A DNA stretch of 15,754 nucleotides. It comes from an uncultured Acetatifactor sp. (GTDB taxonomy: Bacteria; Bacillota; Clostridia; Lachnospirales; Lachnospiraceae). Below the pieces are notes generated by a model. That model was given only the letters and a program-made list of their open reading frames with translations. It did no database searches and had not been told where the DNA came from. The translations under genes were made by a program, and so were the position numbers. Of this stretch, positions 1 through 7,006 are shown one piece after another. Position 1 is the first letter of the stretch; every line of letters starts with the position of its first letter. The stretch is from NCBI GenBank assembly GCA_910585015.1, contig CAJUCT010000059.1, positions 1 to 15,754 of the forward strand, read 5' to 3'.

Positions 1-267
1 AGGTTTGCGACAACGAACGAGGTTAAGTCTGTGACAACTCATGAAGTTATTAACATCAATGCGCTCATGGCAGGAATCCGGGCAAACTACACCGTCCCAC
101 GAGCAAGGCAGTTTCTTCTTACCGCCTACATCCCAGAGTATGATGAGTACATGACGCAGACAGCATATCTGGCAGACTTTCAGCCGCAGATTTACGGGAA
201 TTATGATGGGGTTCTCCGCTATAACCCCATGCGGCTTTCGTTTATAGGAGGGGTGTATCCGGGATAA
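1..267 (+). CDS. Phage tail-module protein, 5' end outside window
   Basis: The reading frame is open from base 1 (residues RFATTNEVKSV...) to a TAA at 265-267, so the GTG at 31 is probably internal and the gene starts before the window. The visible 88 residues include a C-terminus with IYGNYDGVLRYNPMRLSFIGGVYPG, a short beta-rich ending. I do not recognise a named domain. Its position 11 bases before a tail-hub-like gene, on the same strand, supports a small structural or assembly role in a phage tail. The next gene's ribosome binding site starts directly after this stop, so both are likely co-transcribed. Confidence 0.55.
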   Translation, partial: RFATTNEVKSVTTHEVININALMAGIRANYTVPRARQFLLTAYIPEYDEYMTQTAYLADFQPQIYGNYDGVLRYNPMRLSFIGGVYPG

Positions 268-278
268 GGAGGAGCAAT

Positions 279-1058
279 ATGCAGGTTTCTGAAGAAACAC
301 GGAAAGCTTATGCGCTGGGTGAATCAGTAAAAACCATGCGTATTTTTTTCCCTGACATCAATTTGACCATAAAAAACAATGCCATTCATTCAGAGACAAT
401 GGTACTTAAAGAATCTTTGATGGAAGGAAGCAACGTGGAATTTGTAGGATGTATTGCCTCTTCTTTTGAGGTGACAGTTCACGGAGTTTTGGCGGAACTT
501 AAAAATCAAAGAATCGAAGTTTATTTGAGAGCAGACAACACGGAAGAAATACCGCTGTTTCACGGCATCGTTAATTCTGCAAAGATGCAAACCAACAAAA
601 ATTACAAAAAGATAGTTGCATACGATGAACTCCCAACCAGAGGGAGCATAGATGTTGCTGGATGGTACAAGGGGCTTTCTTTTCCCATATCGTTGCAGGA
701 CTTAAGGAATAATTTATTTTCTTATATTGGAATCGTGCAAGATGAACAGATTTTACCCAATGATGGAGTAATAATTGACCGACAGTATGCGCCGAATACG
801 CTACAAGCCCTATCGGTAATCAAAGCTATTTGCCAAATCAATGGAGCTTTTGGAATTATCAACCGAAAAAATAAATTTGAATACCGAATTCCGAAAGAAA
901 TGTTCGAGGAAGAAGACTCTTTCCCGCCGCTGTATCCACCGTTTTACCTTGGAGCAATGGTCAGCAGCGGCGATGGAACGGGATGGACCACGGAAGATTT
1001 TGCGTTTTATAAAACCATAGTTCATGTCTGCGATTATTATCTCCTTCGCAGGGAGTAG
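279..1058 (+). CDS. Phage tail hub/baseplate-like protein, C-terminally truncated
   Basis: The gene encodes 259 residues behind a strong AAGGAGGAG site. The N-terminus (VSEETRKAY, MRIFFPDINLTI, residues about 1-30) and the middle (VEFVGCIASSFEVTV, about 53-67; LFHGIV; IVAYDELPTRGSIDVAGWY; LRNNLFSYIGI; LSVIKAICQINGAFGIINR) match what I recall of the N-terminal part of clostridial prophage tail-hub/endopeptidase-associated proteins, which build the baseplate or tail tip. Those proteins usually run on for several hundred further residues. Here the family-like sequence fades near FYKTIVHVCDYYLL (about 242-255) and stops at a TAG in 1056-1058. The product is probably non-functional as a hub. An early but natural end is the alternative. 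Confidence 0.65.
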   Translation: MQVSEETRKAYALGESVKTMRIFFPDINLTIKNNAIHSETMVLKESLMEGSNVEFVGCIASSFEVTVHGVLAELKNQRIEVYLRADNTEEIPLFHGIVNSAKMQTNKNYKKIVAYDELPTRGSIDVAGWYKGLSFPISLQDLRNNLFSYIGIVQDEQILPNDGVIIDRQYAPNTLQALSVIKAICQINGAFGIINRKNKFEYRIPKEMFEEEDSFPPLYPPFYLGAMVSSGDGTGWTTEDFAFYKTIVHVCDYYLLRRE

Positions 1059-1478
1059 TTAAAGACTGATTCCCAAACACAGCAATAGAATGTTCCGCAA
1101 GAGCCAGTTCGCTCCCAGGACAACTATCGCCCCATAGAGATACCAGTTATGGAATCGCAATCCGCGGAAATAGCGGTAACGGGTGATCCGGGCCGCCCCG
1201 TGGGAGATCATGAAAGTCCCGTATAGCACGGCGGAATAGGGCACCAGAGGATGATACCACAGGGACCGCAGAATGCGGCCGTGGAGCAGGCTGATAAGCG
1301 CCCGGGTACCGCCGCATCCGGGGCAGTAGAGACCAAGGTATTTGTACATCACACAGGGAGGCATGGAAATATGTGGCAGGAGTACGTAGTAAAACAGTAC
1401 CCCTGCCACAATGCTCATTCCCAGGAAAACGCATCCCAGATAGAATAAATTGTCCTCTAATGACCGTTCTTTTCTCAT
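1059..1478 (-). CDS. DUF2752 family membrane protein
   Basis: This 139-residue protein carries the DUF2752 signature CPGCGGTRA at residues 52-60, between a first membrane segment (about 13-34) and two more hydrophobic helices (about 78-94 and 112-135). The family's biochemical role is unknown; the paired cysteines C52 and C55 resemble a metal or redox site. The ATG at 1476-1478 lies 11 bases after the stop of the DUF4190 gene, with no clear ribosome binding site of its own, so translation may be coupled to that gene. Its TAA stop abuts the stop codon of the convergent prophage gene with no terminator between them. Family call is confident, function is not. Confidence 0.85.
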   Translation of the reverse strand: MRKERSLEDNLFYLGCVFLGMSIVAGVLFYYVLLPHISMPPCVMYKYLGLYCPGCGGTRALISLLHGRILRSLWYHPLVPYSAVLYGTFMISHGAARITRYRYFRGLRFHNWYLYGAIVVLGANWLLRNILLLCLGISL

Positions 1479-1489
1479 GGATGAATTAC

Positions 1490-1834
1490 TTAGTAGTAGT
1501 AGTTAAGAAGATCGTTGATATCAAGGCCCTGGGATGCCAGTATGCCCATGAACACCGCACTGAAGATAAGCAGGATCACTGTCAGCACAAGGCCGATGAT
1601 GGAACATACCAGGCCGGCGGTGGCCAGGCCGCTTTTCCGCTTTTTGATGGACATTACGGAGCAGATGATGCCGCCGATGCCCAGAGGGATGCCCAAATAG
1701 GTGTAGCAGCAGCTCATCACGATAGTAGCAATTCCCAGAACCAGAGCCACAATAGCCAAAGTATCGGTTTTCTCGGGCCCATTAGGGGGAACCGGCTGCT
1801 GATAAGGGTTGTTTTGGAAATTTTGACCGTCCAT
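1490..1834 (-). CDS. DUF4190 domain membrane protein
   Basis: The product has 114 residues. A polar, Asn/Gln/Pro-rich cytoplasmic N-terminus (1-22) is followed by two long hydrophobic stretches (about 26-62 and 68-96) separated by the short basic turn SIKKRKSG, the usual DUF4190 layout with CCYTYLGIPLGIGGIICSV at its core. The family has no known activity. The ATG is preceded by GAGGAGG at a normal distance. It lies between the TM2 gene upstream (52-base gap) and DUF2752 downstream (11-base gap), and is probably transcribed with both. Its C-terminus is unusual in ending with NYYY. Confidence 0.85.
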   Translation of the reverse strand: MDGQNFQNNPYQQPVPPNGPEKTDTLAIVALVLGIATIVMSCCYTYLGIPLGIGGIICSVMSIKKRKSGLATAGLVCSIIGLVLTVILLIFSAVFMGILASQGLDINDLLNYYY

Positions 1835-1886
1835 TTATAGTCCTCCTCATAATAACTGAATTGTTTTGAGTGCCGCGCCTAGCGTG

Positions 1887-2327
1887 TCACTCAGTCAACG
1901 GTACGCCGTTACCGTCTACATTTATTTTACCAACCAGGATCATGATGCCTTCTATCAATCCCCAGATGGATGTGGCCATAACAAAAAAGACACCGATTAC
2001 TATACAGGAGAGCAACAGGCCGACAATGGTCAGCACCAGCTGGATAATCGCTTTCTGCGTATAGCCCAGATAGAAATTATGTATGCCAAAACTTCCCAGA
2101 AATATGCCAAGCAGACCGGCGGCAATCTTGGATTTCGCGTTGGCATTGTTGTTCACCGGCTGATAACAGGGAACGCCGCAGTTTAAGCAGACCGACATAT
2201 CCGGGGTCACAGGTTTGCCACAGTTGTGGCAGTAGTTGGTGCCCAGTCCCTTGCCAGCGCCGCACTTTACGCACAGCACGGCCTCGTCGGACATATAAGG
2301 TTCACCACAGTTTTTACAATAATACAT
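1887..2327 (-). CDS. Double zinc-ribbon, TM2 domain protein
   Basis: The 146-residue protein begins with two zinc ribbons: C4/C7 with C19/C22, and C33/C36 with C47/C50, each a CxxC pair. A linker (about 55-64) leads to a TM2 domain, with KSKIAAGLLGIFLGSFGIHNFYLG at about 65-88 holding the family's G-x-H-x-F-Y-L-G motif, and a second hydrophobic helix at about 95-125. TM2 proteins are membrane-anchored with unknown function; the ribbons suggest metal-dependent protein or nucleic-acid contact on the cytoplasmic side. GGAGG precedes the ATG. It heads the TM2-DUF4190-DUF2752 group; a terminator for the preceding gene lies just upstream, so it needs its own promoter, which I could not place. Confidence 0.88.
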   Translation of the reverse strand: MYYCKNCGEPYMSDEAVLCVKCGAGKGLGTNYCHNCGKPVTPDMSVCLNCGVPCYQPVNNNANAKSKIAAGLLGIFLGSFGIHNFYLGYTQKAIIQLVLTIVGLLLSCIVIGVFFVMATSIWGLIEGIMILVGKINVDGNGVPLTE

Positions 2328-2397
2328 TTCGATACCTCCTGCACATCACAAGTCTTGCCTGCGGTATGCTTTTACTCTCAAACAATTTTCCTTCCAC

Positions 2398-2435
2398 AAA
2401 AGGAGCGCATCATGAAGCATCATGAAATGCGCTCC
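2398..2435 (-). terminator. Intrinsic terminator of the DUF4870-like gene
   Basis: A perfect 9-bp stem (2402-2410 with 2427-2435, GGAGCGCAT/ATGCGCTCC) encloses a 16-base loop and, read on the minus strand, is followed directly by TTTTGTGG. It sits 25 bases after the stop of the DUF4870-like gene. The short T run makes it a moderate terminator. It splits the minus-strand genes into at least two transcripts. Confidence 0.6.
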
Positions 2436-2460
2436 CCATTGCTGATCCAGTAATGAAAGA

Positions 2461-2748
2461 TTACTTTAAGATCTTGATGCCGCCGATCAGCGGAATCTCT
2501 TTCTCCTCACCCTTGCAGGCTGCGATCAGGCCGATGAACCAGCATACAACCAGGAAAAGGCCAAGGATGCCGGCCACATACTTTACGATGGGAACCACAC
2601 CCAGAATGCCGACAACAACGTTGCCGATAATCAGTACCAGCGACTGATTCAAATGGAATTTTGCCCCCTCCTTGTCACCAGCAAAAAAAGCAATCAGCCA
2701 ACCAATTAAGGAAATGTAGGCTACAATACCAGTTGCTTTCTTGTCCAT
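2461..2748 (-). CDS. DUF4870-like small membrane protein
   Basis: This 95-residue protein is almost wholly hydrophobic, with segments at about 7-24, 35-60 and 58-78. The loop GDKEGAKFHLNQSLVL (about 24-39) matches the conserved K-F-H-x-N-Q-S/A motif of DUF4870/Tic20-like proteins. The family has no established function in bacteria. GGAGG lies 8 bases before the ATG, and a well-formed sigma-A promoter stands directly upstream, so this gene starts a transcript that ends at the hairpin at 2398-2435. Family assignment is from the motif and size only. Confidence 0.75.
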   Translation of the reverse strand: MDKKATGIVAYISLIGWLIAFFAGDKEGAKFHLNQSLVLIIGNVVVGILGVVPIVKYVAGILGLFLVVCWFIGLIAACKGEEKEIPLIGGIKILK

Positions 2749-2783
2749 AATGTATAACCTCCTATGTATTTTATATAAACCTC

Positions 2784-2812
2784 ATTATAATAGAAAAAAG
2801 ATGCTATTGCAA
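2784..2812 (-). promoter_or_regulatory. Sigma-A promoter of the DUF4870-like gene
   Basis: On the minus strand a -35 element TTGCAA (2807-2812) and a perfect -10 TATAAT (2784-2789) are separated by exactly 17 bases. The start codon follows about 36 bases after the -10. It is the best-formed promoter in the window. Confidence 0.75.
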
Positions 2813-2839
2813 CAGGTTTAAAAAAATATTTTGGATAAT

Positions 2840-3295
2840 TTATTCGGAGTTCCCAATATCCTCCCCCCGCAGCAGGGCCAGGATCACCTGTATTCGTTTA
2901 CAGGCCCGGGAATAATTTTCTCGGGCATATTCCTCCATCTCCCGATGATAGCCGTCTTCATAAGCCTTGTGGTAGGAGGCTGCGGCCTCTGTCATGTACT
3001 GGCCGGCCTCTTGGGCCAACTCTTCCAGATAGTCAAATTCTTCCGGAAAATCAATGTTGGAGAATTTCATAAACTCTACCTCCAGCTCGTCCAGATAGGA
3101 GAGCAGGTCGGAGGTGGCATAGCGGATGCTGCTTTCTTCGGCATCCACCTGTATGGCGTCTATTCTGGCGCCTATGGCGGACACGTTCTCACAGAAGGCA
3201 TTGATCTCGCCGTCAAATTTCGCGTTTACGGGGTTCTCGCCGCAGCCGGACAGCAGAAGCAGGCAGACCGCGGCCAACAGTATTATTTTTCTCAC
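2840..3295 (-). CDS. Small secreted lipoprotein
   Basis: The 151-residue product begins with a signal peptide: basic MRK, hydrophobic IILLAAVCLLL, then the lipobox LSGC with the modified cysteine at residue 18. The mature part is charged and predicted to be mainly helical (for example EEFDYLEELAQEAGQYMTEA), without a motif I recognise. The start is GTG, chosen because the signal peptide begins there and GGAGG lies 9 bases upstream. The protein would be anchored to the outer face of the membrane. It precedes the DUF4870-like gene on the same strand, but that gene has its own promoter, and no terminator separates them. Function unknown. Confidence 0.85.
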   Translation of the reverse strand: MRKIILLAAVCLLLLSGCGENPVNAKFDGEINAFCENVSAIGARIDAIQVDAEESSIRYATSDLLSYLDELEVEFMKFSNIDFPEEFDYLEELAQEAGQYMTEAAASYHKAYEDGYHREMEEYARENYSRACKRIQVILALLRGEDIGNSE

Positions 3296-3337
3296 AAAGG
3301 CTTTCCTCCAGGTGGCAGTTTTACAATTGTCTATTTC

Positions 3338-3366
3338 ACTCTAGCATAAAAGAGAAGAATCTACAA
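3338..3366 (-). promoter_or_regulatory. Probable promoter of the lipoprotein gene
   Basis: On the minus strand TTGTAG (3361-3366) and TAGAGT (3338-3343) are spaced by 17 bases, about 42 bases before the GTG start. Both hexamers match only four consensus positions, so the call is tentative. Confidence 0.4.
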
Positions 3367-3442
3367 CCATCTGCGGCAGGGTTTTATAAAAAATGGATAT
3401 ACCGTTCTGACGCAGGAGGAATAAAAACTTTCCTATCTGGCA

Positions 3443-3615
3443 CAATATACCATGATTACATGCGCTTCAGCGCATATTCTGTTCAGAAGAGCAAAACGCA
3501 AGGCGTTTTGCTCAATATACCATGATTACATGCGCTTCAGCGCATATTCTGTTCAGAAGAGCTACGCTCATTATAGCTTAATCTGCGCGCTTTAGCGCGT
3601 GTTCTGTTTAGGAGA
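3443..3615. repeat. Hairpin-rich intergenic repeat, two perfect copies and one degenerate
   Basis: Positions 3443-3492 and 3513-3562 are 50 identical bases at a 70-bp period, beginning CAATATACCATGATTACA. Each unit contains TGCGC-TTCA-GCGCA and TTCTG-TT-CAGAA hairpins and ends in GAGC. A third, degenerate copy (about 3570-3615) keeps the positions of both hairpins: CGCGC-TTTA-GCGCG and TTCTG-TT-TAGGA, the latter still pairing through G-U wobbles. The unit junctions are themselves hairpins (3489-3513 and 3559-3569). The array fills most of the gap between the divergent lipoprotein and spoVAF-like genes. It looks like a REP-type or structured RNA element; no protein is encoded. Confidence 0.85.
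3489..3513. other. Perfect 11-bp hairpin between repeat units
   Basis: GAGCAAAACGC (3489-3499) and GCGTTTTGCTC (3503-3513) form a perfect 11-bp stem around the loop AAG. The second unit has a short counterpart, GAGC-TAC-GCTC (3559-3569), so the same junction exists in long and short form. Neither is followed by a T run, so they are not standard terminators. Confidence 0.75.
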
Positions 3616-3637
3616 CTTATCCAGGAAGGGAGTTTTT

Positions 3638-5128
3638 ATGTCTAGCAGCAAGGAAAACCAATACAGCGGACAATTGTCCGCCGGGACACGGGGCCAGGGA
3701 GGGCAGGCATTTGGGGCGACTATCAGCGGCCGTCTGGAGCAGGATGGGGACTGGCTGGATCAAAAGCTGGCAGCGGACCGTAATTTTGACGTGGTGACAC
3801 GCACTATAGAGGTGGGGGGCCGGGAGGCGGCCTTATATTTTATTGACGGTTTCTGCAAGGATGATATGCTGCAGAAACTGCTGCAGTATTTTATGGATAT
3901 GAAGGCGGAGGACATGCCCGGGGACGCGGCCCAGCTGCTGAAAAAAAATATTCCTTATATTGAGGTGGACCAGGAGAAGGAGTGGGAGAAGATCACTTCC
4001 AGCGTACTCTCAGGCATCTTTGTGCTGCTTATTGACGGCTACCGGGAGGCGGTGCTCATCGACGCCCGCTCCTACCCGTCAAGGAGCGTGGAAGAGCCGG
4101 AGAAGGACAAGGTGCTGCGGGGATCCAAGGACGGTTTTGTGGAGACCGTGGTGTTCAACACGGCGCTGATCCGGCGCAGGATCCGGGACACGGATCTGCG
4201 CATGGAGATGATGAGCGCCGGTAAAAGTTCCAAGACGGACATTGTGCTCTGCTATATGGACTCACGGGTGGATCACGGTTTCCTGGAGAAGATCAAGGAA
4301 AAAATCCGGAATATCCAGGTGGATTCCCTGACCATGAACCAGGAATCCCTGGCGGAATGCCTGGTACCGGGGCGATGGTGGAATCCTTTTCCAAAGTTTA
4401 AATATACCGAGAGGCCGGACACGGCGGCGGCCCAGGTGCTGGAGGGAAACGTGATTTTGCTGGTGGACAATTCCCCCTCGGCCATGGTGCTGCCTACCAC
4501 CATATTTGACGTGGTGGAGGAGGCGGACGATTACTATTTTCCGCCTATAACGGGCACTTATCTTCGGATCACCCGGTTTATTATTTCATTGTTGACGTAT
4601 CTGATGACGCCCACTTTTCTGCTTTTGATGGACAATCCCCATTGGATCCCGGAGGGATTTGCCTTTATCTTGCTGCAGGAGCCGCCCAATATACCGATTG
4701 TCTGGCAGTTTCTGATTCTGGAACTGGCCATAGACGGCCTGCGGCTGGCGGCGGTCAACACCCCCAATATGCTGAGTACGCCCCTCAGCGTCATGGCGGC
4801 GCTGGTGCTGGGGGAATTTTCGGTCAACAGTGGCTGGTTTTCCTCGGAAGTCATGTTGTACATGGCTTTCGTGGCCATAGCCAACTACACCCAGGCCAAT
4901 TATGAACTTAGCTACGCGCTGAAGTTCATGCGGATTATCACGCTGATCCTGACGGCCATCTTCGGCATCTGGGGCTACGGCGCGGGGCTGGCGGTATCAG
5001 GGCTGTGCATGTGCTGCAATAAGACCTTGTCCCACCGCAGTTACCTCTACCCACTGATTCCCCTGGACTGGAAAAAGCTGAAAAATCGTCTCATCCGCAG
5101 GCGCCTGCCCGGAGCCAGGCAGGAGTAG
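3638..5128 (+). CDS. spoVAF: SpoVAF/GerA-type spore germination protein
   Basis: The 496-residue protein has a soluble N-terminal domain (about 1-305) and a membrane domain of several helices (about 307-470), the layout of the GerA family. The segment DDYYFPPITGTYLRITRF just before the first helix is typical of SpoVAF, as are the polar VPGRWWNPFPKFKYTERPD loop and the basic tail RRRLPGARQE. SpoVAF acts in the spore inner membrane with SpoVA channel proteins and helps germination. The ATG at 3638 is preferred over the upstream GTG at 3599, since AGGAAGGGAG lies 5 bases before it and the upstream codons fall inside the repeat. No other spoVA or ger gene is adjacent, so it stands alone here. A gerA-type receptor A subunit is the alternative. 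Confidence 0.85.
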   Translation: MSSSKENQYSGQLSAGTRGQGGQAFGATISGRLEQDGDWLDQKLAADRNFDVVTRTIEVGGREAALYFIDGFCKDDMLQKLLQYFMDMKAEDMPGDAAQLLKKNIPYIEVDQEKEWEKITSSVLSGIFVLLIDGYREAVLIDARSYPSRSVEEPEKDKVLRGSKDGFVETVVFNTALIRRRIRDTDLRMEMMSAGKSSKTDIVLCYMDSRVDHGFLEKIKEKIRNIQVDSLTMNQESLAECLVPGRWWNPFPKFKYTERPDTAAAQVLEGNVILLVDNSPSAMVLPTTIFDVVEEADDYYFPPITGTYLRITRFIISLLTYLMTPTFLLLMDNPHWIPEGFAFILLQEPPNIPIVWQFLILELAIDGLRLAAVNTPNMLSTPLSVMAALVLGEFSVNSGWFSSEVMLYMAFVAIANYTQANYELSYALKFMRIITLILTAIFGIWGYGAGLAVSGLCMCCNKTLSHRSYLYPLIPLDWKKLKNRLIRRRLPGARQE

Positions 5129-5152
5129 TCCGCAGCGGCGGGCCCTGCGGAC
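5128..5152 (+). terminator. Hairpin at the spoVAF-like gene stop
   Basis: GTCCGCAG (5128-5135) pairs perfectly with CTGCGGAC (5145-5152) around a 9-base loop, immediately after the stop codon. It is followed by TTGTGTCC, a poor T tract, so termination here would be partial. Confidence 0.45.
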
Positions 5153-5180
5153 TTGTGTCCGGAAATTGATTTTATGCAGA

Positions 5181-5221
5181 ATACCCTATTTCCTTTTTGG
5201 AGGGAGTAGGGTATACTTTTT
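5181..5221 (+). terminator. Hairpin with T5 run before the fusion gene
   Basis: ATACCCTA (5181-5188) pairs with TAGGGTAT (5207-5214); inner TCC/GGA pairs around a T-rich loop can extend the stem. AC and five Ts (5217-5221) follow. It may be the main terminator of the spoVAF-like gene. Because it ends only 45 bases before the next start codon, it could also act as an attenuator for that gene, for which I found no convincing promoter. Confidence 0.5.
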
Positions 5222-5265
5222 CTGTATTGTTTTTCTGGAAAAAGAAGATGGACGGGGAGAGACAT

Positions 5266-6972
5266 ATGGCGCACAGGATAAAGACAACGATACAGGAGAT
5301 TGCGGCAAAGCCGGGACAGCGCTTGCTGGTGATCAGCGATGTCCACGGGCATCCGGACCGGCTTATACAGCTGCTGCGGCAGATGGATTACGGCGGGGAG
5401 GACATTCTGGTCCTGGTGGGGGATTTGATCGAGAAAGGGCCCGAGAGTCTGCGGGTGGTGCAGTATGTGATGGATCTGGCCCGCAGACACCCTGTGTATG
5501 TGTCCATGGGCAATGTGGATCTGTGGCGGCTTCTCAAAGTGGATGATGACTCGCCGGAGGGTTTGGAAGACTGGGCGGGGTACTTAAACTGGACAAAGCG
5601 GGTCTGGGGCGGCAGTATTTTTCATGAGATGCTGGCGGACATGGGCATTTCTGCAAAGCAGGCGGCGGGAGAAAAGGCGGCCTGTTACCGCAGCCGTATG
5701 CTGGAGCAGTTTCACGAGGAACTGGAATTTCTCTGGAGCAGGCCCACGATTCTGACGGCGGGAAAATATCTGTTTGTCCACGGCGGCATTCCCACGGAGG
5801 ATCTGCGGGCCCTGGAGGGCACGGATCCGACGCCCTATCTGAAAAATGACAATTTTTTGAACCAGGGCTATGCTTTCCGGGAACATATCGTGGTCACCGG
5901 GCATTGGCCCACCTGCCTGTACCGGACGGACAGGGAGGATGTAAGCCCGGTCTTTGACAGCGAGAGGCAGATTCTGTGTATAGACGGGGGAAACGGACTG
6001 AAACGTTCCGGGCAGCTGAACGGGATTATCATTCCGGACTGTCAGGCAAAGATTGACCAAATCAGCTGGATGGGATATGACGGCTTTCCGGTGGTGGAGG
6101 CCCTGGAGAGGCAGAAGGGCCGGGCGGCGGCTGTCCACGTCCAATATTTTGAGAGCCTGGTGGAGCTTTTGGAGCAGAAGGGGGATATGGCCCTCTTGAG
6201 ACAGGTCTCCACGGGAAAAACCTTCGAGGCGCCTGCGGAGTGGACCTATTATGACGGTGAAGGCAGACTCCATTACAACGATTATGCGGATACCCTGCTG
6301 GATGTGGAGCCGGGAGAGCGGCTGTCGGTGATCCTGCAAACCAGCGGGGGATACTATTGTAAAAAGGACGGATTGATCGGCTGGTACAAGGGGACGGGAC
6401 AGCCTCTGGATCGGAAACTGACGCTGCGGCCGGAACTGGATCCGGGCAGGAGAGAGTGCCACCGCCGGGAGAGGGAACTGGCGGTGTATGACCTGCTCAG
6501 AAAACTGGGGATTGAATATCAGAGGATTGACCATGTACAGGCGGACACCATGGAGGCGTGCCAGGCGGTGGAGCAGGCGTTGGCCGGGGCCCTAATCTGC
6601 AAGAACCTGTTTTTGCGCAACCGGCAGCGGACCAGGTTTTATCTGCTGATGATGCCTGGGGATAAGGTGTTCAAGACCAGGGAATTATCCGCCCAGATTG
6701 GTAGTTCCCGGCTGTCCTTCGGGGAGGCGGTCCACATGGAAAAGTATCTGCATATCAGCCCCGGCAGTGTCAGTGTCATGGGTTTGATGCATGATACGGA
6801 TCATCAGGTGCAGCTGCTGATGGATCGGGACATTTTGCAGGGGGAGTATTTCGGCTGTCATCCCTGCGTGAATACCTCCAGTATCCGCCTGCGGATAAAG
6901 GATCTGCTGGAGAAATTCCTGCCCGTGGTGGGACATGCGCCGATGTATGTGGAACTGACCGGGACAGATTAG
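5266..6972 (+). CDS. Metallophosphatase fused to ProX/YbaK tRNA deacylase domain
   Basis: This 568-residue protein has three parts. Residues about 19-275 are a calcineurin-like phosphoesterase: SDVHGH (D25, H27), GDLIEKG (D53), GNVD (N83), FVHGG (H172) and TGHWP (H213). The expected GNHD/E histidine is valine. Residues about 326-376 (WTYYDGEG...GLIGWYKG) resemble a bacterial SH3-like domain. Residues about 402-560 form a ProX/YbaK domain with K446 and GCHPCVNTSS (H532, N536, T537), the family that removes mischarged amino acids from tRNA-Pro. The ATG at 5266 was chosen over those at 5197 (TTG) and 5248 because GGGGAGA lies 6 bases before it. It precedes ogt by 34 bases. Phosphoesterase substrate unknown; Ap4A-like dinucleotides or cyclic nucleotides are candidates. 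Confidence 0.85.
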   Translation: MAHRIKTTIQEIAAKPGQRLLVISDVHGHPDRLIQLLRQMDYGGEDILVLVGDLIEKGPESLRVVQYVMDLARRHPVYVSMGNVDLWRLLKVDDDSPEGLEDWAGYLNWTKRVWGGSIFHEMLADMGISAKQAAGEKAACYRSRMLEQFHEELEFLWSRPTILTAGKYLFVHGGIPTEDLRALEGTDPTPYLKNDNFLNQGYAFREHIVVTGHWPTCLYRTDREDVSPVFDSERQILCIDGGNGLKRSGQLNGIIIPDCQAKIDQISWMGYDGFPVVEALERQKGRAAAVHVQYFESLVELLEQKGDMALLRQVSTGKTFEAPAEWTYYDGEGRLHYNDYADTLLDVEPGERLSVILQTSGGYYCKKDGLIGWYKGTGQPLDRKLTLRPELDPGRRECHRRERELAVYDLLRKLGIEYQRIDHVQADTMEACQAVEQALAGALICKNLFLRNRQRTRFYLLMMPGDKVFKTRELSAQIGSSRLSFGEAVHMEKYLHISPGSVSVMGLMHDTDHQVQLLMDRDILQGEYFGCHPCVNTSSIRLRIKDLLEKFLPVVGHAPMYVELTGTD

Positions 6973-7006
6973 TTTTTATGGATATGCTGTTTTACAGGAG
7001 AAATCT

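Larger units (their letters stand above)
1..1058 (+). mobile_element. Prophage remnant, tail-module end
   Basis: Two consecutive plus-strand genes of phage tail type occupy this stretch, and their DNA is visibly richer in A and T than everything after position 1059. The module is cut by the left window edge and ends abruptly: the second gene stops far short of its family's normal length, and the next base belongs to the stop codon of an unrelated convergent chromosomal gene. No integrase, lysis gene or tRNA att site is visible here. I read it as the right-hand edge of a decayed or deleted prophage; an intact prophage with an unusual right end is less likely, because lysis and lysogeny genes normally follow the tail genes. 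Confidence 0.7.

Noticed and set aside
1373..1840. Long plus-strand open frame over DUF4190
   Set aside because: It is a shadow of the DUF4190 and DUF2752 genes, with His/Gln-rich composition and no ribosome binding site.
1863..1893. Terminator between TM2 and DUF4190 genes
   Set aside because: Only a 5-bp GAGTG/CACTC stem, and no T run follows on the minus strand.
3443..3615. CRISPR array
   Set aside because: Only two exact copies of 50 bp, a 20-bp gap that is itself a hairpin, and no cas genes nearby.
3599..3637. Longer N-terminus for the spoVAF-like gene from GTG 3599
   Set aside because: These codons lie in the degenerate repeat copy and a strong ribosome binding site directly precedes ATG 3638.
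5584..6534. 316-residue minus-strand open frame inside the fusion gene
   Set aside because: Antisense shadow of a GC-rich gene whose sense frame carries clear catalytic motifs.
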